From contig NZ_CP108508.1 of the NCBI RefSeq assembly GCF_035917275.1, positions 2,666,001 through 2,730,000 on the forward strand: a DNA stretch of 64,000 nt, written 5' to 3'. Shown here one piece after another: positions 47,752 to 57,008 of the stretch. The notes beneath the pieces are model-generated. The model had not been told where the DNA came from. It ran no database searches and saw only the letters and a program-made list of their open reading frames with translations. Every line of letters starts with the position of its first letter. Positions within the stretch are counted from its first letter, which is position 1. Both the position numbers and the translations under genes were made by a program. Origin of the DNA: Streptomyces sp. NBC_01237. GTDB lineage: Bacteria > Actinomycetota > Actinomycetes > Streptomycetales > Streptomycetaceae.

Positions 47752-48707
47752 CGCGCCCTGCGCTCCTCGTCGTGGTCGAGGAAGGCCGCCTCGAAGGAGT
47801 TGCGGGCCAGCGTGCGCAGCTGTTCGTGGTCCAGGGCGAGCGCCTCGTGGACCGCGTGGAAGGTGTCTCCGACGTACCCGCCGAAGTAGGCGGGGTCGTC
47901 GGAGTTCACCGTGCAGAGCAGCCCGGCGGCCATCATCTCCCGCAGGGGGTGATCCTCCAGGATGTCGATGGCGCGCAACCGTACGTTGGACAGCGGGCAG
48001 AGCGTGAGCGGGATCCGGTCCGCGACCAGCCGCCGTACCAGGCCGGGGTCCTCCATACAGCGCAGTCCGTGGTCGATGCGCTCGACGCCCAGGACGTCCA
48101 GGGCCTCCCGGATGTACTCCGGCGGGCCCTCCTCGCCCGCGTGGGCGACCCTGCGCAGCCCGAGCGCCGCGGCCGCCTCGTACACCTCACGGAACCGGGC
48201 GGGCGGGTTGCCGACCTCCGCCGAGTCCAGGCCGACGGCGCTGATCCGGTGCAGATACGGCTTCGCCGCCTCCAGGGTCTCCATGGCCGATTCGGCCGAC
48301 CGGTCGCGCAGGAAGCACAGGATCAGCTGGGTGGAGATGCCGTGCGTCTCCTCGCTGCGCTCCAGCGCCCTGCCGAGTCCCTCGATCACGGTGCCGATCG
48401 GGACACCGCGGGCGGTGTGCGCCTGCGGGTCGAAGAAGATCTCCGCGTGCCGTACGCCCTGGGCGGCGGCGCGGGTGAGGTAGGCGTCGGCGAGTTCGGT
48501 GAAGTCGTCCTCGGTCCGCAGCACCGCCATCAGCGCGTAGTACAGGTCGAGGAAGGTCTGGAGGTCGTCGAAGAGGTAGGCGGTGCGCAGCTCCTCGGTG
48601 GTGGCGTACGGCAGCTTCACCCCGTTGCGTCTCGCGAGCGCGAAGGCCAGCTCGGGTTCGAGGGTGCCTTCGATGTGGAGGTGGAGTTCTGCCTTGGGGA
48701 GGTGCAC
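47715..48707 (-). CDS. Adenine deaminase of the adenosine deaminase family
   Basis: A 330-residue zinc deaminase. The metal motif HLHIEGTLEPEL opens the chain, HAGEEGPPEYI carries the catalytic Glu and His, and TVNSDDPAYFGGYV holds the zinc aspartate. The segment EIFFDPQAHTARGV and the GEEGPPEYI spacing match the bacterial and fungal adenine deaminase branch more closely than true adenosine deaminases. The expected reaction is adenine to hypoxanthine in purine salvage. The GTG at 48707 is used. The 3' end overlaps the convergent MFS gene by 37 bases. Confidence 0.85.
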   Translation of the reverse strand: MHLPKAELHLHIEGTLEPELAFALARRNGVKLPYATTEELRTAYLFDDLQTFLDLYYALMAVLRTEDDFTELADAYLTRAAAQGVRHAEIFFDPQAHTARGVPIGTVIEGLGRALERSEETHGISTQLILCFLRDRSAESAMETLEAAKPYLHRISAVGLDSAEVGNPPARFREVYEAAAALGLRRVAHAGEEGPPEYIREALDVLGVERIDHGLRCMEDPGLVRRLVADRIPLTLCPLSNVRLRAIDILEDHPLREMMAAGLLCTVNSDDPAYFGGYVGDTFHAVHEALALDHEQLRTLARNSFEAAFLDHDEERRARYLSEVEAYAFD

Positions 48708-48759
48708 GTCGTCTCGCTCACGAATGGTGGTGCTGGTGTGTTTCGGGTGCTGCCGTAAT

Positions 48760-49668
48760 TCAGAGGTGCCGGGTGGGCAGCGGGACCCGGATCAGGTCCT
48801 GGGCGACGGTGAGTCCGCCCTCGAACCCTGCGGCGCGGGCCTGGGTCTCGAAGAGCCCCGGGTCGTTGTACCGCTGCGAGAAGTGGGTCAGCACGAGGTG
48901 CCGTACGCCCGCTTCCCTCGCCACCCGGGCCGCCTGTCCGGCGGTCAGGTGCCCGTGGTCGGTGGCCAGCCGTTCGTCCTCGTCGAGGAAGGTCGACTCG
49001 ATGACCAGCATGTCGCAGCCCTCGGCGAGCGCGTACACGCCGTCGCAGAGCCTGGTGTCCATGATGAACGCGAACCGCTGTCCGCGCCGGTGCTCGGAGA
49101 CCTCGTCGAGCGTGATCGCGCCGAGTGCTCCCTCGCGCTGGATCCGGCCGACGTCCGGGCCCCGGATGCCGTGCTCGGCGAGCCTGGCGGGCAGCATGCG
49201 CCGGGTGTCGGGTTCGGTCAGCCGGTAGCCGTACGACTCGACGGGGTGCGAGAGCCGGTGGGTGTCCAGGGTGTACGTGTCCGTGGTGGCCAGCACCCCG
49301 TCGGCGGCGACGGGCGCCTCGGTCAGCTCGACGGACTCGCGGTAGGCGGTCGCGTACCGCAGCCGCTCGAAGAAGTGCTGCCCGCTCGCCGGGTAGTGCG
49401 CGGTGACGGGGTGCGGCACCTGGTCCAGGTTGATCCGCTGGATCACTCCGGCCAGGCCCAGCGAGTGGTCGCCGTGGAAGTGCGTGACGCAGATCCGGTT
49501 GATGTCGTGCGCCGCGACACCGGCCCGGAGCATCTGGCGCTGGGTCCCCTCGCCGGGATCGAAGAGGATGCCCTCGCCGTCCCAGCGCAGGAGATAGCCG
49601 TTGTGGTTGCGGTGCCGGGTGGGGACCTGGCTGGCGGTACCGAGCACCACCAGTTCTCGTACGGACAT
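48760..49668 (-). CDS. rnz: Ribonuclease Z
   Basis: A 302-residue metallo-beta-lactamase-fold endonuclease that matures tRNA 3' ends. The motif THFHGDH (H63, H65, D67, H68) binds two zinc ions, and the typical [23 protein letters not shown] start and LTHFSQRY near the end support it. The exosite and linker of long-form RNase Z are absent, so this is the short bacterial form. It is 52 bases upstream of the deaminase gene and 15 bases after the HIT gene stop, so the three probably share a transcript. Confidence 0.9.
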   Translation of the reverse strand: MSVRELVVLGTASQVPTRHRNHNGYLLRWDGEGILFDPGEGTQRQMLRAGVAAHDINRICVTHFHGDHSLGLAGVIQRINLDQVPHPVTAHYPASGQHFFERLRYATAYRESVELTEAPVAADGVLATTDTYTLDTHRLSHPVESYGYRLTEPDTRRMLPARLAEHGIRGPDVGRIQREGALGAITLDEVSEHRRGQRFAFIMDTRLCDGVYALAEGCDMLVIESTFLDEDERLATDHGHLTAGQAARVAREAGVRHLVLTHFSQRYNDPGLFETQARAAGFEGGLTVAQDLIRVPLPTRHL

Positions 49669-49683
49669 GGCTGGGTGTGCCCG

Positions 49684-50043
49684 CTATCCGGGGGGCCACT
49701 GGAGGCCGCGGCCTCCCAGTACATGGGCGTGGGCGTGGAAGACGGTCTGGCCGGCGCCGGAGCCGGTGTTGAGGACCAGCCGGTAGCCGCTCCCGTCGAT
49801 CTTCTCGTCGGCGGCGACCTGTCCGGCCTCGCGCAGCATGTCCGCGGCGATCTGCGGTTCGGCGGCGGCGAGCGAGGCGGCGTCCGGGTAGTGCGCCTTG
49901 GGGATGACCAGGACGTGAGTCGGGGCCTGCGGGTTGATGTCGCGGAAGGCGACGGTCGTCTCGCTCTCGCGGACGATGGTCGCCGGGATGTCTCCCGAGA
50001 CGATCTTGCAGAACAGGCAGTCGGTCTGCGGCTCTCCCGCCAT
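49684..50043 (-). CDS. HIT-family hydrolase
   Basis: A 119-residue protein of the histidine triad superfamily, which hydrolyses nucleoside phosphoramidates or dinucleotides. The triad HAHAHV is at residues 103-108. C9 and C12 (CLFC) give the N-terminal zinc-like pair seen in many members. The length fits the HinT branch. The ATG at 50043 matches the usual start. It lies between the TPR protein and rnz on the same strand. Confidence 0.93.
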   Translation of the reverse strand: MAGEPQTDCLFCKIVSGDIPATIVRESETTVAFRDINPQAPTHVLVIPKAHYPDAASLAAAEPQIAADMLREAGQVAADEKIDGSGYRLVLNTGSGAGQTVFHAHAHVLGGRGLQWPPG

Positions 50044-50103
50044 GGCCGGGTCTCCTCGGTCGTCGGTATCAGTACACGGGCATGCTATCCGGGTCGGTGC
50101 GGA

Positions 50104-51168
50104 TCACTTCTTGCGCGGCCGGTCGAACCAGATCGTCAGCAGGACCGGTATCAGGCCCGTCCAGAAAAGCACCTGGGGGATGCCGCGTTCGCTCCACGGG
50201 ACGAGCGCCATCACGACCGCCAGCAGGGTCCCCCACACAGCCTGCGCGAGGACCAGTCTGGCCCAGAACATCCGGCGCAGCAGGGACCGGAGGGTGAGCC
50301 GGATCCCGTTGCGCAGCCGGCGGTAGCGGAGGAGGGCGCCGAGGCCCCAGGCCACGGCCATCAGCGCGATCGCGTACAGCCGGGTGCCCAGCGACAGGGG
50401 CAGTTCCCTGGGGGCCTCGCCCTCGGTCGGGAAGAGGTCGATCGACACGCCCGCGACGCAGAGGCTGAGCACGGCGAGCCAGCGGGTGCCGCGCAGCATC
50501 CGGAACACGGTCAGGTCCAGCTTGGCGCGCAGCAGCGCGGAGCCCGGGTCCGCGGTGAGCGCGTCGGCGTAGGCCGAGGCCTTCGCCGGAAGCCGGACGT
50601 CCTTCGCGGCGTTCTGCATGTGCGCGAACTCCTCCAGCGCCCACGGGTCCTCCGGGTCCAGCCGCAGGGTCTGCCGGATCGCGAAATCGCGGGCGTCGGC
50701 CCGGCCCACCACCAGCGACGCCTTCCAGAGTCCGTAGTACGCCCCGGTGTACTCGGGGCCGAGCCGGACCGCCTGCTCGGCCACCGCGAACGCCTCGGGC
50801 CAGCGCTCCTGCCAGGCCATGACCGCCTCGGACAGCGCGACATGCGCCGACGACGACTCGGGGGCGAGCCGGACGGCTTCCTGGGCGGCGGCCAGCGCCT
50901 CGTCGCGGCGGCTCGTGCGGCGCAGCCCGTAGGTACGCACGATCAGCGCGTCCCAGTCCTCGGGGTCGGCCCGCAGCGCTTCGCCGGTGGTGGTGATGAC
51001 CTCCGCGTACTCCCGCAGGCTCAGATGGCAGCGGGCGAGCTGGACCCAGGCCCGGCCGTCGTCGGGGTCCTCCGCCAGCCGGCGTGCCAGCAGCGCCTTG
51101 GCCTCGTCGTAGCGGCCCAGCGAATGGAGGGCGTACGCCTGCTCGGTCAGTGGGTGCGAAGTGGTCAC
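50104..51168 (-). CDS. TPR-repeat membrane protein
   Basis: A 354-residue protein. The N-terminal half (about residues 1-190) has several tetratricopeptide-like repeats, such as QAYALHSLGRYDEAKALLARRLAEDP. The C-terminal half has about four hydrophobic segments (around 225-345) and ends RPRKK. It looks like a cytoplasmic scaffold tethered to the membrane. The GTG at 51168 overlaps the AAA gene's stop as GTGA, so the two proteins are made together. The function is not known; the ATPase may act with it. Confidence 0.8.
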   Translation of the reverse strand: MTTSHPLTEQAYALHSLGRYDEAKALLARRLAEDPDDGRAWVQLARCHLSLREYAEVITTTGEALRADPEDWDALIVRTYGLRRTSRRDEALAAAQEAVRLAPESSSAHVALSEAVMAWQERWPEAFAVAEQAVRLGPEYTGAYYGLWKASLVVGRADARDFAIRQTLRLDPEDPWALEEFAHMQNAAKDVRLPAKASAYADALTADPGSALLRAKLDLTVFRMLRGTRWLAVLSLCVAGVSIDLFPTEGEAPRELPLSLGTRLYAIALMAVAWGLGALLRYRRLRNGIRLTLRSLLRRMFWARLVLAQAVWGTLLAVVMALVPWSERGIPQVLFWTGLIPVLLTIWFDRPRKK

Positions 51169-52469
51169 AGTCGGCGCTTCTTCTTCAGGTGGGCCAGCAG
51201 GTCGTCGTAGCTGCCGCCGTCGTTGGCGAACATCGCGACGTTGCGGGCTGTCGCGAACCACGGTTCGGTGGAGGGCCGTACGGTCTTGGCGGCCGCCAGC
51301 AGGTCCTTCATGTTGATCATCCGGACGGTGCCGGTGCGGGCCGAGTCGAGCAGGGCGGTCTCGGACGCGGACTCGCAGAGATGGGCGAGGTCGGCGCCGG
51401 AGAAGTCCTCGGTGGCTCTGGCGAGTTTGCCGAGGTCGACCGATTCGATGGGCCGCTCGCGCAGGTGGTAGCGCAGGATCGCCTCGCGTGCGGCGGCGTC
51501 GGGCGGCAGGACGAGCAGGGTGCGGTCGAGGCGGCCCGGCCTGCGCAGCGCGATGTCCACGTCCCAGGGGACGTTGGTGGCCGCGAGCACGAACACGCCC
51601 TCGTTGGCGCCGTCGACACCGTCGAGTTCGGTGAGGAGCTGGTTGACCGTGTTGCGCATGCCACTGCTGGCGGTACGGCTGCGCTTGGCGCCCAGCGCGT
51701 CCAGTTCGTCCAGGAACACCACGCAGGGCGCCTGACGGCGGGCGGTCTCGAAGACCTCGTGCATGTTGCGTTCGGAGTTGCCGATCCACATGTCGAGGAC
51801 GTCGTTGACCGAGACGGAGAGGAACCGGGCGCCGAGTTCGCCCGCGACGGCGCGGGCGATGAACGTCTTGCCGCAGCCGGGCGGGCCGTACAGCAGGAGG
51901 CCGCCGCGCAGGCTCTTGCCGTACAGCTTGCGCAGTTCGGGGTTGCGCATCGGGGCGAGGAAGGCGGCTTCGAGGCGATCCTTGACCTCGTACATGCCGC
52001 CGACGTCGTCGAGCCGCAGGGCGGGTGCCTCCGTGTCCCAGGCCGAGGCGCCCCCGGGGTCTCCGCCGCCGTCCACGGCGAGCGGTGCCTCCAGGGGCCC
52101 TCCGGGCTGCCGTGCCCCGGGCTGCCGCGGCGTCACGAAGCGCGGCGGGACGGCGTCCTTGATCTCGTTCTCCGCGGCCTTCCAGTCGAAGCCCGGTGCC
52201 GGTGCCGCTGACCCGCCGTCGGACCGCGGCACCGGCTGCGGCTCGTCCTCGGCCTTCGGCTGCGGCATCCCCATCGCGCGCATCATCAGCCCACGCGCCG
52301 CCGCGTCCCCCGGTGCGTGCTGGAGCGCCACGGCGGCCTGGGCGACCGCGGCCTCGGACTGCCCCTCGCCCAGCAGCAGTTCGGCCAGATGCAGCCGCAG
52401 GGGTACGTCGCCCGGCGCCGCGTCGACCGCGGTGCGCAGGCTCATGATCAGAGGCGACTCGTTGGACAT
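51165..52469 (-). CDS. AAA+ ATPase
   Basis: A 434-residue ATPase of the classic AAA clade, like FtsH or Cdc48 domains. The N-terminal 75 residues are helical and repeat-like. A proline-rich linker (about 75-150) leads to the AAA domain: Walker A GPPGCGKTFIA, Walker B CVVFLDELDALG, sensor 1 LAATN and the arginine finger pair RRPGRLDR. No protease or other effector domain is fused. The downstream membrane TPR protein is translationally coupled and is the best candidate partner. Confidence 0.88.
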   Translation of the reverse strand: MSNESPLIMSLRTAVDAAPGDVPLRLHLAELLLGEGQSEAAVAQAAVALQHAPGDAAARGLMMRAMGMPQPKAEDEPQPVPRSDGGSAAPAPGFDWKAAENEIKDAVPPRFVTPRQPGARQPGGPLEAPLAVDGGGDPGGASAWDTEAPALRLDDVGGMYEVKDRLEAAFLAPMRNPELRKLYGKSLRGGLLLYGPPGCGKTFIARAVAGELGARFLSVSVNDVLDMWIGNSERNMHEVFETARRQAPCVVFLDELDALGAKRSRTASSGMRNTVNQLLTELDGVDGANEGVFVLAATNVPWDVDIALRRPGRLDRTLLVLPPDAAAREAILRYHLRERPIESVDLGKLARATEDFSGADLAHLCESASETALLDSARTGTVRMINMKDLLAAAKTVRPSTEPWFATARNVAMFANDGGSYDDLLAHLKKKRRL

Positions 52470-52499
52470 GACCTCACCCTACGTAACGGGTCTGACAGT

Positions 52500-52735
52500 C
52501 CGTCGCCCGGTCGGGCGTGGAACAGCCCGGTCCGCTTCGGACATGTCCGGTCACGGAGCGGAACGTGCCGCCCCGGTTCGGGACACGTCCGTCCGGGGCG
52601 GAACGTGCTGGTCCGGGCGTCCAGGTCGGAACAGCCCGGTCCGGATCGAAACGTGCCGGTCCCGGTCGCAACAGCCCCCGGAGCCACCGGACTCCGCCCT
52701 TCCGGCCCCTCAGCCCCTCAGCGTCCGGTGCGACT
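52500..52735. repeat. Degenerate GGAACxxGCCGGTCC-type repeats and an rsmE 3'-end duplication
   Basis: Between the AAA gene and rsmE, a motif like ggaacNtgccggtcc recurs about every 28-32 bases in degraded copies (52511-52680). Next to it, agcgtccggtgcgac occurs at 52720-52734 and again at 52751-52765, where it codes the end of RsmE, so part of the rsmE 3' end was copied past its stop codon. Confidence 0.7.
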
Positions 52736-52742
52736 CAGCCCC

Positions 52743-53489
52743 TCAGCCCCAGCGTCCGGTGCGACCCAGCAGCAGGGCAGCGGCGGCCGTCCCCGCCGTG
52801 GAGGTGCGCAGCACGCTGCGGCCCAGCCGGTAGGGCCGCGCGCCCGCCTCGGCGAAGGCGGCGAGCTCCTGCGGGGAGACACCGCCCTCCGGGCCGACGA
52901 CGAGCACGATCTCGCCCCGCGCCGGGAGTCCGGCGGTGGCGAGCGGTTCGCTGTCGCAGTCCCGGTCCTCGTGCAGCACGCCCGCGAAGTCCGCCGCGGC
53001 CAGCAGCGCGGCGACCTGCTTGGTCGTCATCGCTTCCGTGATCTCGGGAAACCGGACCCGTCGCGACTGCTTTCCCGCCTCCCTGGCCGTGGCGCGCCAC
53101 TTCGCCAGGGACTTGAGACCGCGGTCACCCTTCCACTGCGTGATGCAGCGCGCGGCCTGCCACGGGACGACGGCGTCGATGCCCGTCTCCGTCATCGTCT
53201 CCACCGCGACCTCGCCGCGGTCGCCCTTGGGCAGGGCCTGGACGACGGTGATACGGGGGGCGGGCGCGGGCTCCTCGTGAACGGTCGCGAGGTCCGTGAT
53301 CACCAGCCGGTCCTTGCCCTCGGCGGCCCGTACGACGCCCTCCGCCCACCGGCCCAGACCGTCCGTCAGGACGACGTCCTCACCGGCGTGCAGCCGCCGC
53401 ACGGAGACGGCGTGCCGCCCTTCGGGGCCGTCCAGGACGAACTCGGGCCCGCTGGGCATCCGTTCGACGACGAAGACCGGTGCCGTCAC
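52743..53489 (-). CDS. rsmE: 16S rRNA m3U1498 methyltransferase
   Basis: A 248-residue SPOUT-class enzyme that methylates U1498 of 16S rRNA. The N-terminal PUA-like part begins APVFVVERMPSGPEFVLDGPEGRHAVSVRRL. The SPOUT core has ITVVQALPKGDRGEVAVETMTE, VLVVGPEGGVSPQEL and LGRSVLRTSTAG, the knot that binds S-adenosylmethionine. The GTG at 53489 overlaps the upstream nitronate monooxygenase stop as GTGA. Length is normal. Confidence 0.93.
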   Translation of the reverse strand: MTAPVFVVERMPSGPEFVLDGPEGRHAVSVRRLHAGEDVVLTDGLGRWAEGVVRAAEGKDRLVITDLATVHEEPAPAPRITVVQALPKGDRGEVAVETMTETGIDAVVPWQAARCITQWKGDRGLKSLAKWRATAREAGKQSRRVRFPEITEAMTTKQVAALLAAADFAGVLHEDRDCDSEPLATAGLPARGEIVLVVGPEGGVSPQELAAFAEAGARPYRLGRSVLRTSTAGTAAAALLLGRTGRWG

Positions 53490-54559
53490 TGGGCACTCCT
53501 TCCGCTCACCGCCACCCGGGCGGCTTCCAGTTCGGTGGCGAGCAGGTCGATCAGCTCTCCGGCGGGCAGCTCGCGTGCCATCCGGTGCCCCTGTCCGGCC
53601 CACAGTGCCATGCCCTGGGCGTCCCCGATGCGGGCGGCGGCCTTGCGCAGCCCGCTCGTCACATAGTGGACCTGCGGGTAGGCGGCGGGGGCGTACGGAC
53701 CGTGCTCGGTCATGAAGCGGTTGACCAGGCCGCGGGCCGGGCGGCCGGAGAACGCCCGGGTCAGCGCCGTGCGGACGAACAGGGGGTTGGTCAGGGACTG
53801 CTTGTGCAGGGGATGCGCCCCGGACTCGGGGCAGGCCAGGAACGCCGTGCCGAGCTGGGCCGCGTCCGCGCCCGCCGCGAGCACCGCGGCGATCTGGGAG
53901 CCGCGCATCAGGCCGCCCGCCGCGATGACGGGCAGCTGTACCGTCTCGCGGACCTGGGCGACGAGGGAGAGCAGCCCGATGCCGGTGTTGTCGGCCTGCG
54001 GGTCGTCGCGGTGCGTGGACTGGTGGCCGCCCGCCTCGACGCCCTGGACGCAGACGGCGTCGGCGCCCACCCACTGGGCGCACTGCGCCTCCTCGGCGGT
54101 GGTGACCGTCACGACGGTGTACGTGCCCACCTTGGCGAAGGCGTCCAGGGTGTCGCGGGTCGGGCAGCCGAAGGTGAAGGAGACCGCGGGGACCGGGTCC
54201 TCCAGGAGGATCGCGACCTTGGCCTCGTAGCCGTCGTCGCCGCTGGTGTCCGGGTCGCCGAGCGGGGTCTCGTACCAGACGGCCTCACCGGCGAGCTGGT
54301 GGCAGTAGACCTCGACGGCGCTCGGGTCGGCGAGGGCGGGCTGCGGCATGAAGAGGTTGACGCCGAACGGTCCGCCGGTCAGCCTGCGCACCTGTTTGAT
54401 CTCGTTGTACATGCCGTCCGTCGTCTTGTACCCGGCGGCGAGGAACCCGAGCCCGCCGGCGTCGGCGACGGCCCCGACGAGTTCCGGGGACGAGACACCG
54501 CCCGCCATCGGGGCCTGCACGATCGGATACCGGCAGAGATCGGTCAACTCGGAGGACAT
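53486..54559 (-). CDS. Nitronate monooxygenase-like FMN enzyme
   Basis: A 357-residue TIM-barrel flavoprotein of the 2-nitropropane dioxygenase family. The start YPIVQAPMAGGVSSPELVGAVADAGGLGFLAAGY, the middle CVQGVEAGGHQSTHRD with the catalytic histidine and the phosphate-binding VIAAGGLMRGSQIAAVLAAGADAAQLGTAFL are all clear. Such enzymes oxidise alkyl nitronates; in some members they act on other substrates. The ATG at 54559 fits the family N-terminus; 54586 is also open. It is coupled to rsmE. Confidence 0.88.
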   Translation of the reverse strand: MSSELTDLCRYPIVQAPMAGGVSSPELVGAVADAGGLGFLAAGYKTTDGMYNEIKQVRRLTGGPFGVNLFMPQPALADPSAVEVYCHQLAGEAVWYETPLGDPDTSGDDGYEAKVAILLEDPVPAVSFTFGCPTRDTLDAFAKVGTYTVVTVTTAEEAQCAQWVGADAVCVQGVEAGGHQSTHRDDPQADNTGIGLLSLVAQVRETVQLPVIAAGGLMRGSQIAAVLAAGADAAQLGTAFLACPESGAHPLHKQSLTNPLFVRTALTRAFSGRPARGLVNRFMTEHGPYAPAAYPQVHYVTSGLRKAAARIGDAQGMALWAGQGHRMARELPAGELIDLLATELEAARVAVSGRSAQ

Positions 54560-54635
54560 GACCGCATCGTGCCATGTCCGACGCACAGGGCCGAATCAGC
54601 CATGAGACGGCATGACCGATATACCGCTGTACGCA

Positions 54636-54670
54636 GCACCGCCCGCCGGTACAAGACCGACGGGCGGTGC
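54636..54670 (-). terminator. dnaJ terminator
   Basis: Fifteen-base arms 54636-54650 and 54656-54670 with one mismatch, 20 bases past the dnaJ stop and before the nitronate monooxygenase gene. Confidence 0.87.
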
Positions 54671-54690
54671 GGTGACAGGCCGAGACCGGT

Positions 54691-55827
54691 TCAGCGGCCG
54701 TTGAAAGCGTCCTTCAGCCGGGAGAACAACCCTTGCTGACCTGGCTGAAACTGGCCGATGGGCCGTTCCTCGCCGCGCAGCTTCGCCAGCTCGCGCAGCA
54801 GTCGCTCCTGCTCCGAGTCCAGCTTGGACGGGGTCAGTACTTCGACATGCACGATCAGGTCGCCCCGGCCACCGCCGCGCAGATGTGTGATCCCGCGCCC
54901 GTGCAGCGGCACCGACTGACCGGACTGGGTGCCCGGCCTGATGTCGATCTCCTCCAGGCCGTCGAGCGTCTCCAGCGGCACCTTGGTGCCGAGCGCCGCC
55001 GCCGTCATCGGGATGGTGACCGTGCAGTGCAGATCGTCGCCACGCCGCTGGAACACCGCGTGCGGCAGCTCGTGGATCTCGACGTACAGATCGCCGGCCG
55101 GTCCGCCGCCGGGGCCGACCTCGCCCTCACCGGCGAGCTGGATGCGGGTGCCGTTGTCGACGCCCGCGGGGATCTTCACGGTGAGCGTGCGCCGCGAGCG
55201 GATGCGGCCGTCACCGGCGCACTCCGGGCAGGGCGTCGGCACGACCGTACCGAAGCCCTGGCACTGCGGGCAGGGCCGCGAGGTCATGACCTGGCCCAGG
55301 AAGGACCGGGTGACCTGGGAGACCTCGCCGCGACCGCGGCACATGTCACAGGTCTGGGCGGAGGTGCCGGGGGCCGCGCCCTCGCCACTGCAGGTCGTAC
55401 AGACGACCGCCGTGTCGACCTGGATGTCCTTGGTGGTGCCGAAGGCCGCCTCGGAGAGGTCGATCTCCAGCCGGATCATCGCGTCCTGGCCGCGCCGGGT
55501 GCGCGAACGGGGTCCGCGCTGCGACGCCGTACCGAAGAACGCGTCCATGATGTCGGAGAAGTTGCCGAAGCCACCTTGTCCGAATCCGCCCGCGCCGCCT
55601 CCGCCGGAGGCGGACAGCGGGTCGCCACCGAGGTCGTAGACCTGCTTCTTCTGCGGATCCGACAACACCTCGTAAGCGGCGTTGATCTCCTTGAACCGCT
55701 CCTGGGTCTTCGGATCCGGGTTGACATCCGGGTGCAGCTCGCGGGCGAGCCGCCGGAATGCCTTCTTGATCTCGTCCTGAGATGCGTCGCGGCGCACGCC
55801 TAGTACGGCGTAGTAGTCCGTGGCCAC
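54691..55827 (-). CDS. dnaJ: Molecular chaperone DnaJ (second-type, hrcA-linked)
   Basis: A 378-residue Hsp40. The J domain has the HPD loop at residues 32-34. A Gly-rich region follows, then four zinc motifs, CTTCSGEG, CDMCRGRG, CPQCQGFG and CPECAGDG, making two zinc sites. The C-terminal substrate domain carries the GDLYVEIHELPH stretch. The GTG at 55827 comes directly after the hrcA stop codon with no spacer, so the gene is translated from the hrcA message. It is the heat-shock DnaJ under HrcA control rather than the one next to dnaK. Confidence 0.95.
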   Translation of the reverse strand: MATDYYAVLGVRRDASQDEIKKAFRRLARELHPDVNPDPKTQERFKEINAAYEVLSDPQKKQVYDLGGDPLSASGGGGAGGFGQGGFGNFSDIMDAFFGTASQRGPRSRTRRGQDAMIRLEIDLSEAAFGTTKDIQVDTAVVCTTCSGEGAAPGTSAQTCDMCRGRGEVSQVTRSFLGQVMTSRPCPQCQGFGTVVPTPCPECAGDGRIRSRRTLTVKIPAGVDNGTRIQLAGEGEVGPGGGPAGDLYVEIHELPHAVFQRRGDDLHCTVTIPMTAAALGTKVPLETLDGLEEIDIRPGTQSGQSVPLHGRGITHLRGGGRGDLIVHVEVLTPSKLDSEQERLLRELAKLRGEERPIGQFQPGQQGLFSRLKDAFNGR

Positions 55828-56844
55828 TTACGAATCCGCCAGGATCTGTCCGACGTAACGTGCCACTGCGCGTACCGCTCCCATCGTTCCGGGGTAGTCC
55901 ATGCGGGTCGGTCCGACCACGCCGAGTTTGGCGACTGCCTCGTCGCCCGAACCGTAGCCGACCGCGACGACGGACGTGGAGTTGAGCCCCTCATGGGCGT
56001 TCTCGTGCCCGATACGTACGGTCATGCCCGAGTCCGTTGCCTCACCGAGCAGCTTCAGCAGCACGACCTGCTCCTCCAGTGCTTCCAGCACCGGCCGGAT
56101 CATCACCGGGAAGTCGTGCCCGAAGCGGGTGAGGTTGGAGGTGCCGCCGATCATCAGCCGCTCCTCCGTCTCCTCGACCAGCGTTTCGAGAAGGACGGAG
56201 AGCACCGTGGAGACGGTGGCCCGGTCCTCGCTGTCGAAGGATTCCGGCAGCTCCTGCACCAGTTGCGGAACATCCGCGAAGCGGCGTCCGACGACCCGGC
56301 TGTTGAGCCGGGCCCGCAGATCGGCGAGAGAGGTCTCACCGAACGGCGCGGGGCAGTCGATCATACGCTGTTCGACCCGGCCGGTGTCGGTGATCAGGAC
56401 CAGCATCAGCCGGGCTGGAGCCAGCGCCAGCAGCTCCACGTGCCGCACCGTCGAGCGGGTCAGCGAGGGGTACTGCACGACGGCGACCTGCCGGGTCAGC
56501 TGCGCGAGCAGCCGTACGGTGCGGCCCACGACATCGTCGAGGTCGACCGCGCCGTCGAGGAAATTCTGGATGGCACGGCGCTCCGGCGAGGACAGCGGCT
56601 TGACGCCCGCCAGCCGGTCGACGAAGAGCCGGTAGCCCTTGTCCGTCGGGATGCGCCCCGCGCTCGTGTGCGGCTGGGCGATGAATCCCTCGTCCTCCAG
56701 CACGGCCATGTCGTTGCGGATGGTGGCCGGGGAGACCCCGAGCTTGTGCCGCTCCGTGAGCGCCTTGGAGCCGACGGGCTCCTCGGTGCCGACATAGTCC
56801 TGGACGATGGCGCGCAGCACTTCGAGTCTGCGTTCGCTGAGCAT
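55828..56844 (-). CDS. hrcA: Heat-inducible transcription repressor HrcA
   Basis: A 338-residue repressor. The N-terminal winged helix includes [33 protein letters not shown], which reads the CIRCE operator. The rest is the GAF-like dimerisation domain with [10 protein letters not shown] and the [15 protein letters not shown] end. The ATG at 56844 has GGAGG 8 bases upstream. It lies at the head of the hrcA-dnaJ operon under a CIRCE element. Confidence 0.95.
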   Translation of the reverse strand: MLSERRLEVLRAIVQDYVGTEEPVGSKALTERHKLGVSPATIRNDMAVLEDEGFIAQPHTSAGRIPTDKGYRLFVDRLAGVKPLSSPERRAIQNFLDGAVDLDDVVGRTVRLLAQLTRQVAVVQYPSLTRSTVRHVELLALAPARLMLVLITDTGRVEQRMIDCPAPFGETSLADLRARLNSRVVGRRFADVPQLVQELPESFDSEDRATVSTVLSVLLETLVEETEERLMIGGTSNLTRFGHDFPVMIRPVLEALEEQVVLLKLLGEATDSGMTVRIGHENAHEGLNSTSVVAVGYGSGDEAVAKLGVVGPTRMDYPGTMGAVRAVARYVGQILADS

Positions 56845-56879
56845 CGCGCACACCTCCAGCTGTCGTCTCCGGTGTCTGC

Positions 56880-56906
56880 CTGGCACTCTGTGCGTTCGAG
56901 TGCCAG
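56880..56906 (-). promoter_or_regulatory. CIRCE operator at the hrcA promoter
   Basis: CTGGCACTC-N9-GAGTGCCAG is a perfect 9-bp inverted repeat with the standard 9-base spacer. It differs from the canonical TTAGCACTC only at the outer positions, as in other actinobacteria. A candidate -10, TACACT, lies at 56926-56921 on the minus strand, so the operator covers the start of transcription. HrcA bound here would repress its own operon. Confidence 0.9.
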
Positions 56907-57008
56907 CAATCCCCCCGGCCAGTGTACGGGGGCGGGGTGCCCCCCAGGCAAGGGCGACCGGCCACGCTACCGCGAGACTGCGCAGGTCGTTGCCGATAGC
57001 GTCGCCGT

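Noticed and set aside
48583..51210. An 875-codon plus-strand open frame opposite adenine deaminase, rnz, HIT and TPR genes
   Set aside because: It crosses four conserved minus-strand genes; no recognisable features.
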